From an uncultured Muribaculaceae bacterium (GTDB lineage Bacteria > Bacteroidota > Bacteroidia > Bacteroidales > Muribaculaceae), in the NCBI GenBank assembly GCA_938039795.1, contig CALHWU010000141.1, positions 1-15,430 of the forward strand: a stretch of DNA of 15,430 nt, written 5' to 3'. Position 1 is the first letter of the stretch, and each line of letters starts with the position of its first letter. The notes below the pieces were generated by a model, which had not been told where the DNA came from, did not search any database, and saw only the letters and a program-made list of their open reading frames with translations. The translations under genes and the position numbers were made by a program. This document shows, piece after piece, positions 8,612 to 15,430 of this stretch.

Positions 8612-10702
8612 TCATCTTGATCCGGGAGTGGATTTGTTGACGACGGCATCGGCATCAATAAGCTTCTCCACACTCCGCTTCTGTTTGCCCCATTGCAGAT
8701 TGTAGGAGACGGAAACATAGGGCATCCGTAGGTCCACGCGCATATGCTTCACGTTGGAGTTATAGCGGTTGAGTTGTCGTGCACCCTGGTCATATTTGCC
8801 GAACGGCATCAGCATGCCGACGCCAAACTGCCATTTACGCCAGTTATACGATAGATCTATTATCGACAGATCCTCATTCCACGATATCCTTTCACCGAAA
8901 AGAGTTCGTGCCGACTTTTCATACTGCGCCGAAAGGACAAAGCCATGATGGGACAGCATCAGCCGTACATTTCCGCTCCAGTTGTGGTTGTAAAGGCGGT
9001 AACCCGCTCCCCTCATGCGTTCGGCACGATATGCGATGCTGCCTGCCGCCGTGAGCCATTCGGGAATTATTTCCACCTGCGGCGAGAGATCAAACACTAT
9101 ATTCTGAAATCCACGGCTGTTTTCGAACGTGGTGATCAGGCGGTCCCCGTCCCAATACAGGAAGGGAGCTATCGCATCAGGCGACGTGAGCGCACGGATA
9201 CCGAAGGTGCCGTCGACACGCGGCAGACTGAAACTGTAGCGTAAACTCAGCATGTACGACTTCGACGTTTTGAGATCCGGATTTCCGATCTGCCATTGGA
9301 AGCCGTCGGTCTGCTGAGGCGCTATGTTGGTTTCGGACAGCGAAGGCGCCGTCTGCCATGATGAGAATCCGAGGCGCAGCCGATGGTTTGAACTGATCGA
9401 ATATGTAAGCGCGACCTGCGGACGGAAGTGCCAAGAGCTCTGTCCCTGATCGGATTCACGGAAATGGAATGCGGTGTATTGGGCACCCATGCCGGCCGTA
9501 AATGTGAAATTACTGATGCGCCGGTAATATTCGGCAAAGAAATAGGCTTTGTCCTGCTTCTGATGAAACACACTGTTGTCGAGACTCCGGTACGCGGCGC
9601 GGTTACGGTTGGCCTTGTAGGAGGCCCCGACGGTCAGACGCGCCTTGTTCCATTGCTTAATGTAGTCAGCTTCGACTGCATATGCCTGATTACGGTCGAC
9701 GATGCGGGTGGAGACATCCGTGAGCTGATTCTCCGTGCCCTGCAGCCATTCTTTATAATCCGAGAAGGAATGTCCGTTGTAATATGAAGCGCCGAAATCT
9801 ACCACGAGCGTCTGCTTATGCGGGAAATGATGTTCGTAATAAGCCGAGAGCGAAGGCATGGTCCCTTGCGATCCGCTGGCGTTATCAAGCCGGATGTCGC
9901 TCCCCGAGTCACTGAGCCGTAGAATGCCCTGGAATTTTTCCCTTGAGGATATGTTTCTATATCCCTGCAACGACACGTAAAACACCGTTGTATCAGGTCT
10001 GATATGGCTGTATGTGAGCCATGCGAATGCCTTACTGTCATCGGCCGCGCCGCTGATGGGCTCCTCGATACGCGTCAGTGAATGTCCGTCAGAATATGTG
10101 AATGTCTCGTTGTAGTCGCGGTGTCCTTTAATATCATCGGTCATTTTGTAAGAGGATCCGAGACTCCACTGCGATTTGCCCATGTTCAGTTTCACATCGG
10201 CGGAATAATTGCCGAACCGCGCGTTCAGAGCCGGTCGGGCGCTGAACATCAACGACCCGCCCGCCGAAGGATTGGCCACTATTATATTAAGCACATATGC
10301 AGCACCATTGTAGCGCAGGCCTGGATTATCAATCCATTCCACACGCTTTATCGACTCCGGCAAGAGCGAACGCACCTGTTCCATGGTCGCCTCACGGCCG
10401 TTTATGCGTACCTGCACAGGCTGCCCGCTTGCAGTGATCGTGCCCATCATGTCATTGACCGTGAGCGTGGGGATCATCAGATTGTTGAGCAACTGCATGC
10501 CGTTTCGGGCGTTTCCGACAGCGCTTTCCGACGGGTAGAGCACATCCATGTCAGGCTTGCGGATCATCCTGGGTGCCTGGATGACGATTTCGTCGAGAGT
10601 ACGTTCCGCGACGGTATCGGCTGATTCCTGCGAAAGTACTGCGGCGGGAAGCAGAAGCGCCGTCACCGCCATCATGATTTTTCTAAAGATTGTCGTTCTC
10701 AT
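8612..10702 (-). CDS. Outer-membrane beta-barrel protein, TonB-dependent receptor-like
   Basis: This 696-residue protein has a signal peptide (MRTTIFRKIMMAVTALLLPA, cut probably near AVLSQ), a possible TonB-box-like segment at 35-43 (TLDEIVIQA), and a plug-like region at about 50-160 (including VQVRINGREATMEQVRSLLP and RVEWIDNPGLRYNGAAYVLN). The rest is rich in alternating aromatic beta-strands, as in the OMP_b-brl_3 class of Bacteroidetes outer-membrane proteins. It lacks the N-terminal carboxypeptidase-regulatory-like domain common in larger TonB receptors, and no SusD-like partner is adjacent, so it is not a standard SusC. Its substrate is unknown. The ATG at 10702 was chosen because a strong promoter lies at 10733-10765, which excludes the longer frame starting at 10735. 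It follows the TPR-LuxR regulator gene after 158 bp and may be its target. Confidence 0.85.
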   Translation of the reverse strand: MRTTIFRKIMMAVTALLLPAAVLSQESADTVAERTLDEIVIQAPRMIRKPDMDVLYPSESAVGNARNGMQLLNNLMIPTLTVNDMMGTITASGQPVQVRINGREATMEQVRSLLPESIKRVEWIDNPGLRYNGAAYVLNIIVANPSAGGSLMFSARPALNARFGNYSADVKLNMGKSQWSLGSSYKMTDDIKGHRDYNETFTYSDGHSLTRIEEPISGAADDSKAFAWLTYSHIRPDTTVFYVSLQGYRNISSREKFQGILRLSDSGSDIRLDNASGSQGTMPSLSAYYEHHFPHKQTLVVDFGASYYNGHSFSDYKEWLQGTENQLTDVSTRIVDRNQAYAVEADYIKQWNKARLTVGASYKANRNRAAYRSLDNSVFHQKQDKAYFFAEYYRRISNFTFTAGMGAQYTAFHFRESDQGQSSWHFRPQVALTYSISSNHRLRLGFSSWQTAPSLSETNIAPQQTDGFQWQIGNPDLKTSKSYMLSLRYSFSLPRVDGTFGIRALTSPDAIAPFLYWDGDRLITTFENSRGFQNIVFDLSPQVEIIPEWLTAAGSIAYRAERMRGAGYRLYNHNWSGNVRLMLSHHGFVLSAQYEKSARTLFGERISWNEDLSIIDLSYNWRKWQFGVGMLMPFGKYDQGARQLNRYNSNVKHMRVDLRMPYVSVSYNLQWGKQKRSVEKLIDADAVVNKSTPGSR

Positions 10703-10732
10703 ATTGCGATATGTTTTATTGATTTCACATCG

Positions 10733-10765
10733 CAAAATTAGAGCTGAACCGATCTTAACGCCAAA
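10733..10765 (-). promoter_or_regulatory. Bacteroidetes-type promoter for the outer-membrane protein gene
   Basis: On the minus strand TTTG (plus strand caaa, 10762-10765) is followed after 21 bp by TAATTTTG (plus strand caaaatta, 10733-10740), a full match to the phylum consensus. The predicted start of transcription near 10726 leaves a leader of about 24 nt before the ATG at 10702. One copy of the TCTTAA(T/C) repeat lies in the spacer between the two boxes and others lie upstream. Confidence 0.75.
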
Positions 10766-10865
10766 TGCAAAACTCTTAATGGCGCGCCGCTAATGCCCTG
10801 GATATCAACAGCAGCCACACTCAAAAGTCTTAATGACGGCCTGCGGACTCTAAATGGATCTTAAT
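10753..10865 (+). repeat. Five phased direct repeats of a TCTTAAT word (candidate regulator-binding array)
   Basis: On the plus strand the copies are TCTTAAC at 10753-10759, TCTTAAT at 10774-10780, TCTTAAT at 10828-10834, TCTAAAT at 10849-10855 and TCTTAAT at 10859-10865. All have the same orientation. Start-to-start spacings are 21, 54, 21 and 10 bp, near 2, 5, 2 and 1 helical turns. Three copies extend to AATGG or AATGA. The first copy is inside the promoter spacer of the outer-membrane gene, the second just upstream of its -33 box, and the last overlaps the stop codon of the regulator gene. The bases are seen directly; a protein-binding role is inferred. Confidence 0.5.
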
Positions 10866-12534
10866 CGTCAGCTTCCTGACGCAGGAAAGCCACTATGTCC
10901 TCCTTCTCGGGAACCCCGAGTTTCTTCCTTACGGATGATTTGCGCACGTAGATAGTAGCGGCAGTCTGTCCGGTGATGACACTGATCTCCTTGGTCGAGA
11001 ATCCGGCCACCATCAGAGCTATGATCTGCTCCTCTCTGTCGGTGAGCACACTTCCATGGCGCTTGTGCAATCCGGAGTAAAAACCGTTATAGAGATTATC
11101 GACAATACCATAGACATTCTCCCAGTTGACGAGCGAGCCGTCTTTGCCGTTTTCCACCGAAGATAATTTGCGGAGCATCTCACGGTTCTGCTGAGTGGGC
11201 GTCTCGGCGACCATTTTGATTATGCCGAGCTGTTGGAGCATGGCTCTGCGCAAGGTATCGTTTGTCGACGTGTCTTTCGGAGTAGTTTTCGACTCATCGA
11301 CCAATTTTTGCAATATCTCATTGCGTTCCAGCATCTCCAGAGCCTTGCGTTTCTTGTTTCTTGCATACCCTGTCAACGCTCCTGTCATGAGCAGGGCGGC
11401 AAGCACCGTGATTATCAGCAACGCTCTCTCCCGGTCACTCTTTGCCTTGAGGATCAGGCGCTGATTTTCGATTTCAAGGGCGCTTTGCTCTGATTCCTCC
11501 TGCAGATACTGCGTGCGTAGAAGATTATTTCTTTGACGATTATTGATCGACGCTATCTGAATCAGTTTTAATCTGCCGGTATTCTGAAAGTCAAACATGG
11601 TATTGAGGAAGTAGGAAAAACTATTATAATACCCCTTTTCTGCCTCTGATATACCTCCGGCACAACTATCGGCCATGCCCAGTTCCTGAATCGCAAGATC
11701 CCGGTTGCCCATATCGAAAAGAGCCAGTGATTTCCATAAATGGATATAGTGCTCTACTGAACTTCCCGGCTCCTTCTGCAGAAATCTGTCAGCTAACTCC
11801 AGACACTCGGAATAATTGCCCTGTTCTTCGAGCACTCCCAGCTTCTCATATTCATAGTCAAATATCTTTATGGCTGATTTAGAACGTACAGCCTGATCAA
11901 CAAGCTCGTTAAGGACAATAAGCGCCGAATCATTTTGTCCGTCAAACAGATAATCACTGTAAAGCCAATATCTGTACAGTTGCTTCCATGCCGAATCCCG
12001 GTCAATTGAAATCAACCTCTTTATGACGGGTCGGTTTCCGGTCTCGTCAAAAAGCTTCGTGCTCCAATAGGCTCTTTTGCGCAAAGGGTATATGGCTACA
12101 CTGTCAGGCAGCCCGGTGAGATCTGACAATGAATCCAGTCGCCCGATTGCATTTCTGTCGCCACAGATCCAGTAGTCGTATAGCGCCGACAATGTTGCGC
12201 TTCTTACAGCTCGGTTTATATCCTTATCCCGGTAATAATCGGCTGAGTATCTGATTAACGAATCTGAGATTCTGAGATCTCCGAGATTATCGTGTATTGA
12301 AGCCTTTATCAGATAAAACTGAGCTTTCAGCGAGTCAACCCTCATTTCGGACGGATCGATAATATCTATCAGCGCCAGTGCGCTGTCGGGATACTCATCA
12401 GCTATACTTTCGGCGTCAGAAAGTATTTGCACATACCTTTGTGATCGGGAACATGATGCTCCGATACTCGCCATGATTATCCCGGCGAGCAACAGAAGCG
12501 CCGAAAATCTGTATGCTGGTTTTCTTGTCTCCAT
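10861..12534 (-). CDS. Membrane-bound TPR-LuxR transcriptional regulator
   Basis: The 557-residue protein has four parts. First comes an N-terminal hydrophobic signal (about 10-27) ending in ASIGASC, with Cys28 a marginal lipoprotein site. A helical region of about 340 residues with TPR-like repeats follows, then a coiled-coil stretch leading into a single membrane helix at about 371-391. The cytosolic part ends in a LuxR-type helix-turn-helix at 497-557 (LTDREEQIIALMVAGFSTKE and then KLGV). This fits the Bacteroidetes class of one-component regulators that sense in the periplasm and bind DNA in the cytosol; there is no receiver domain. Translation probably begins at the ATG at 12534, although a TTG at 12540 is in frame. 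The start lies 19 bp after the restored epimerase stop, so it looks co-transcribed with the sugar genes. Its ligand and targets are unknown. Confidence 0.85.
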   Translation of the reverse strand: METRKPAYRFSALLLLAGIIMASIGASCSRSQRYVQILSDAESIADEYPDSALALIDIIDPSEMRVDSLKAQFYLIKASIHDNLGDLRISDSLIRYSADYYRDKDINRAVRSATLSALYDYWICGDRNAIGRLDSLSDLTGLPDSVAIYPLRKRAYWSTKLFDETGNRPVIKRLISIDRDSAWKQLYRYWLYSDYLFDGQNDSALIVLNELVDQAVRSKSAIKIFDYEYEKLGVLEEQGNYSECLELADRFLQKEPGSSVEHYIHLWKSLALFDMGNRDLAIQELGMADSCAGGISEAEKGYYNSFSYFLNTMFDFQNTGRLKLIQIASINNRQRNNLLRTQYLQEESEQSALEIENQRLILKAKSDRERALLIITVLAALLMTGALTGYARNKKRKALEMLERNEILQKLVDESKTTPKDTSTNDTLRRAMLQQLGIIKMVAETPTQQNREMLRKLSSVENGKDGSLVNWENVYGIVDNLYNGFYSGLHKRHGSVLTDREEQIIALMVAGFSTKEISVITGQTAATIYVRKSSVRKKLGVPEKEDIVAFLRQEADD

Positions 12535-12553
12535 TTTCAATGTAGAATCCTTA

Positions 12554-13745
12554 TCACCTCCGAAGAATCCTGAGCAGCTCCATGCACATGCGCGAATTGT
12601 GGTAAGGACACTTCCAGAATCCGGCCTTGTCGTCCTTGCGGTTGACGCTGCCGTCGGGCATCACGCTCCAGTGCCATTCGCCCTGCGTATGGTCGACCAG
12701 ACGGCTGTCGATATACCGCCACGTCTGCAGCGCTTTGTCGAGCTGGCCCGACATGCCGTGACGGTCGGCGAGCCACGCCTGACCGACCACACTCGGCCTG
12801 CACCCACCAGTGCTTCTCGTTGTCGTAGGAGCCGGAGGCATGCCGCTCGTAGACCATCGATCCGTCGTGACACCTTCCCTGCAGACCCGCCTCGGCAATC
12901 CGCCGCGTATGGCGCATGGCCCTTTCGAGACGCACCGGATCGCCGAGCGTCTCCGCTGCCTCAAGCAGCAGCCATGAGGCCTCGATATCGTGGCCGAACG
13001 ACTGCTCGCCGTCCTGGCGTCGCCAGTCAGCGTCGAAAAAGAGGCCGAGATGATGGCTCTCGTGATCCTCGATGCGGTCGAAAAATATATCGAGCAGGCT
13101 GCCTACGGCCTCCTCCAGAGCCGGAGTGCGTGAAGCTTTGAGCAGTCCGGTATAACCTTCGAGGATATGCAGGTGGGTGTTCATCGTCTTGCAGGCATTG
13201 GCATCCTTGTCGCTGAGCCTCATGTCGGCAATCGGCTCCCAGCTGCGCGTCGTCGCCTCGATATAGCCTCCGAGCCTGCGGTCGCGGCTGTGACGCTCTA
13301 TGCAGTCAAACAGTTCCATCGCCCTTTCGAGGACAGCGCCCTCGCCGGTCGCCCGGTAAAATTCGGCATAGGCATAGATCGCGAAAGCTATCGCATAGAA
13401 CTGCTTCCGGTCATCGGCCGGTGTTCCATCGGACTTTACCGACCAGTATACACCGCCCTCCTCCGGGTCGATGAAGTGCGCCTCGAAATATCTGTAAGCC
13501 TTGCGGGCCGCTTCAAGATACCGGTCATCGCCCGTCTGACGCCAGGCAGCCGCGAATGTCCAGAGGATACGCGCGTTGAGCACGGCGCCACGGTCGGCCT
13601 CGGGGTGAAGCACGTCGTTGCCGTCGCGCCGCCCGTAGAAGCCGCTCTCAGGATCGGCCATCCATTCAAGCCAGTAAGGGAGGATGTTGTCGCGCAGGCA
13701 ACCCTCAAGTTCGGCCGCCCACGCATTTTTCATCTCAGATGTCAT
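12554..13745 (-). pseudogene. Cellobiose 2-epimerase / AGE-family sugar epimerase, interrupted by a frameshift
   Basis: The first 318 codons encode an (alpha/alpha)6-barrel of the N-acylglucosamine 2-epimerase superfamily, most like cellobiose 2-epimerases, which turn beta-1,4-linked glucose disaccharides into mannose-ended ones. Key sites are the SFGHDIEASW block (His252, Glu255, Trp258) and KHWWVQAE ending at Glu318. There the frame breaks: one T (12791) stands between GAG and GTG, and the family sequence resumes in another frame as VVGQAWLADRHGMSGQLDKA, then GFWKCPYHNSRMCMELLRIL and a stop at 12554. Read as shown, the protein would end in about 83 unrelated residues (stop at 12537) and lose the C-terminal Trp and His of the active site. 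Restoring two bases gives about 397 residues, the normal family length. The break may be a real mutation or an assembly error. The symporter gene ends 17 bp upstream. Confidence 0.85.
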
Positions 13746-13762
13746 AACCGACGGGGAACCGT

Positions 13763-15202
13763 TCAGACGAGATTGGCGAAATCCTCCATATCGTCCTTGC
13801 GCGGACCATCGGCCGGCTTCATTCTCATCGTCTTCAGATCGGCCATGATCTGATCCATACGTTCGCTTGTCAGCGGATAGATCCAGAGAAGCAGGAATGC
13901 CACCAGAGCCAGACCGGCCGGAATAAGGCTCATCATCGCCATAATGCCGTCAAGAGCTATCTGCGGCTGCACGGCGCCGGGAGCTGTGTCATATCCGAAA
14001 CCGCTGAGCAGCCACATGACTGCCGCACCGCCGAAGGCGCTTCCGAATTTCTGGGCCATCGAGGCCGACGAGAATATCAGGCCTGTTGAAGCCGAGCCGT
14101 TGGTCAGCTCCGAATAGTTGGCTACATCGGCATACATGCTCCATACCAGAGGCGACACTACGCCGAGAGCCACTGCAAACACCACCTGCAGCCCGACCAT
14201 CGCCCAGATACCGCCGGTTGTGGCAGGGCAGAACCAGAAAACTACGCTCGTGGCTATGATAACCAGCAGCGACACCATGAATGTGGATTTTTTGCCCCAT
14301 TTCGACGACAGAGGCACTGCCAGAGGCACGCTGACCATGTTGACAAGCTCGCCGATACACAGGAATACGCCCGCCGTCAGAGCGAATGTCAGTATCTTGA
14401 CGTCGTGCGATCCGCCTATGATGTTGGCAAACAGATAGGCCACCGCCGATCCGCGGATGATATTGTAGAAATTATTGAAGATGGCCACACCATTCATGAT
14501 CCACCAGGGCTTGTTGGTCAGCAGCGTGCGGAAATCCTTGCCGACCGACGCCTTCGACCTCGAATCGACCACCTCGCGTGTCAGCAGGAAGCACAGCACG
14601 AACAACACGCAGCACACTCCGCCTATCACCGTCATGGCAAGCGTCCAGGCCCTGGAACCGCACTCCTCTATCGGAGTGCTGGCGCCCGTGCCGTTAAACA
14701 GGCCGCAGAGCGGCTCCCATGCAAGCAGGGCCATAAAGCTTCCCGCATAGGCGAAAAACATACGGTAAGACGAGAACACCGTCTTCTCCTGCGAGCTTGT
14801 GGTCACCACATCGAGCATAGCGCCGTAAGGCACGTTGATGGCTGTGTAGCACGTCATCATGAGTATATAGGTGAAATAAGCCCAGAACAGCTTGAAGCCA
14901 TAGCCGGTGTCGGGGGTGGTGAACAGCATCACTCCGCACACCGCGAACGGAATCGCTATCCATAGCAGATACGGACGGTATTTGCCCCAGCGAGTGTGGG
15001 TGCGGTCGCAGATAATGCCCATCATCGGATCGCTGACGGCATCCCACACACGGGTGACAAGCATCAGCATGCCTGCGTCGATAAGGCTGAGCCCGAAGAT
15101 ATTGCTGTAGAAGAAAGGAAGGAAGAAACTGAATATCTTCCAGAACATCGACGACGCCATATCGCCGAAACCATAACCGATTTTTTCAGAAAGTCGTGCC
15201 AT
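13763..15202 (-). CDS. GPH-family (MelB-like) cation:sugar symporter
   Basis: This 479-residue inner-membrane protein has about twelve membrane helices and clear GPH (glycoside-pentoside-hexuronide) family signatures. These are GYGFGDMASSM at 9-19, WDAVSDPMMG at 53-62, whose Asp54 and Asp58 match the cation-site aspartates of MelB, and RWGKYRPYLLW at 71-81. It should import a disaccharide or other glycoside with Na+ or H+. Placed just before a cellobiose 2-epimerase-like gene, the arrangement recalls the symporter-epimerase pair of the Bacteroides mannan/mannobiose pathway, so a beta-linked disaccharide is the best guess. No mannosylglucose phosphorylase is visible in the window. The start MARLSEKIGYGFGDM agrees with the family. 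The upstream 117-bp gap contains a GC hairpin and no convincing promoter. Confidence 0.9.
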   Translation of the reverse strand: MARLSEKIGYGFGDMASSMFWKIFSFFLPFFYSNIFGLSLIDAGMLMLVTRVWDAVSDPMMGIICDRTHTRWGKYRPYLLWIAIPFAVCGVMLFTTPDTGYGFKLFWAYFTYILMMTCYTAINVPYGAMLDVVTTSSQEKTVFSSYRMFFAYAGSFMALLAWEPLCGLFNGTGASTPIEECGSRAWTLAMTVIGGVCCVLFVLCFLLTREVVDSRSKASVGKDFRTLLTNKPWWIMNGVAIFNNFYNIIRGSAVAYLFANIIGGSHDVKILTFALTAGVFLCIGELVNMVSVPLAVPLSSKWGKKSTFMVSLLVIIATSVVFWFCPATTGGIWAMVGLQVVFAVALGVVSPLVWSMYADVANYSELTNGSASTGLIFSSASMAQKFGSAFGGAAVMWLLSGFGYDTAPGAVQPQIALDGIMAMMSLIPAGLALVAFLLLWIYPLTSERMDQIMADLKTMRMKPADGPRKDDMEDFANLV

Positions 15203-15231
15203 GATAATGATTCAAGATAGCGTGATAATGG
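15202..15231 (+). repeat. TGATAATG direct repeat pair at the symporter start
   Basis: TGATAATGA (15202-15210) and TGATAATGG (15223-15231) are identical for eight bases and start 21 bp apart. The first copy touches the symporter start codon. Their second half (TAATGA, TAATGG) matches the words in the array upstream of the outer-membrane gene, with the same spacing and the same orientation relative to the downstream gene. In AT-rich sequence this could be chance. Confidence 0.3.
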
Positions 15232-15276
15232 TATAGCAGAAAAATGCTTGATTTTTATGGGTAGTAGAGAGGAAGA

Positions 15277-15311
15277 GCCGGCGCCGGGAAGACATGACTC
15301 CCGCCGCCGGC
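15277..15311 (-). terminator. GC-rich hairpin between the partial gene and the symporter
   Basis: Seven perfect pairs (gccggcg/cgccggc), a C-C mismatch and five more pairs (cggga/tcccg) close a nine-base loop. It begins 9 bp after the stop of the partial gene on the minus strand. The minus strand then continues TCTTCCTCTCT, pyrimidine-rich but without a solid U-run. It may be a weak terminator, or a stem that protects or processes the mRNA between genes of one operon. Confidence 0.5.
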
Positions 15312-15319
15312 CTATAGGT

Positions 15320-15430
15320 TCAGTCCACTTTGGCCACAGCCTCCCTGATACGGGCGCAGATCGAAGCCATCTCCTCGCCCGGCAGCTGCTGCTTGTGGCG
15401 GAAGTCCATGTCGGCCTCGGTCGTGATGGG
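15320..15430 (-). CDS. C-terminal end of an unrecognised protein (runs off the window)
   Basis: The minus strand has an open frame from the window edge to a TGA at 15320-15322, giving 36 residues: PITTEADMDFRHKQQLPGEE followed by MASICARIREAVAKVD. The codon use resembles that of the neighbours, and the hairpin 9 bp beyond the stop supports a true gene end. The fragment is too short to assign a family. Its place upstream of the symporter and epimerase makes a carbohydrate-related enzyme likely, but that is inferred only from position. The end does not resemble what I recall of mannosylglucose phosphorylases. Confidence 0.6.
   Translation of the reverse strand, partial: PITTEADMDFRHKQQLPGEEMASICARIREAVAKVD

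Noticed and set aside
10703..10735. Longer start for the outer-membrane protein
   Set aside because: The -7 box at 10733-10740 overlaps that start, so those codons would not be transcribed, and the signal peptide fits the start at 10702.
12535..12540. TTG start two codons before the ATG of the regulator
   Set aside because: An ATG is available two codons later at a suitable distance from the restored epimerase stop; TTG cannot be excluded but is less likely.
12785..12800. Programmed ribosomal frameshift in the epimerase gene
   Set aside because: There is no slippery run of identical bases and no obvious downstream stem, and the family is not known for recoding. A mutation or sequence error is simpler.
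15213..15219. TATCTTG on the minus strand as a promoter for the symporter
   Set aside because: It lacks one T of the TAnnTTTG box, has no TTTG at the right distance, and would leave almost no leader before the ATG.

Overview
The window looks like the chromosome of a member of the Bacteroidales. Three things point there: the gene order rpsL-rpsG-fusA-rpsJ-rplC with no tuf between fusA and rpsJ, ribosomal proteins that match Bacteroides-type sequences, and promoters of the Bacteroidetes type (TTTG, about 20 bp, TAnnTTTG) rather than E. coli -35/-10 boxes. The fairly GC-rich coding sequence would fit a Muribaculaceae-like gut lineage, but that placement is a guess. Nearly all genes lie on the minus strand, so they read from right to left.

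Positions 1-3880 hold the front of the large ribosomal protein operon, read leftward: a textbook promoter (3849-3880), a leader of about 147 nt, rpsL, a 189-bp gap with two stem-loops, rpsG, fusA, rpsJ, and the first 25 codons of rplC at the window edge. Divergent from it, on the plus strand, is a GlmU-like protein of the alternative Bacteroidetes type (4042-5211), whose left-handed beta-helix half is clearly recognisable. Convergent with it is a minus-strand pair made of asd (aspartate-semialdehyde dehydrogenase) and, 8 bp downstream, a 730-residue Kef/CPA2-type cation:proton antiporter with a tandem UspA-like cytosolic tail.

The right half is accessory. Read leftward, it holds the end of an unrecognised gene (15320-15430), a GC-rich hairpin, a GPH-family (MelB-like) cation:sugar symporter, a cellobiose 2-epimerase/AGE-family gene broken by a frameshift near 12791, a membrane-spanning TPR-LuxR regulator, and a TonB-receptor-like outer-membrane beta-barrel protein with its own strong promoter. 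The symporter, epimerase and regulator are tightly packed and probably form one operon for taking up and isomerising a beta-linked disaccharide such as mannobiose or cellobiose. The regulator would sense something in the envelope and act in the cytosol.

The most interesting non-coding signal lies between the regulator and the outer-membrane gene. Five same-orientation copies of a TCTTAATG-like word sit at spacings of 21, 54, 21 and 10 bp, close to whole helical turns, around and upstream of the outer-membrane gene's promoter. They look like an array of binding sites for a regulator, and the neighbouring TPR-LuxR protein is the first candidate. A related TGATAATG pair, also 21 bp apart, sits at the start of the symporter gene.
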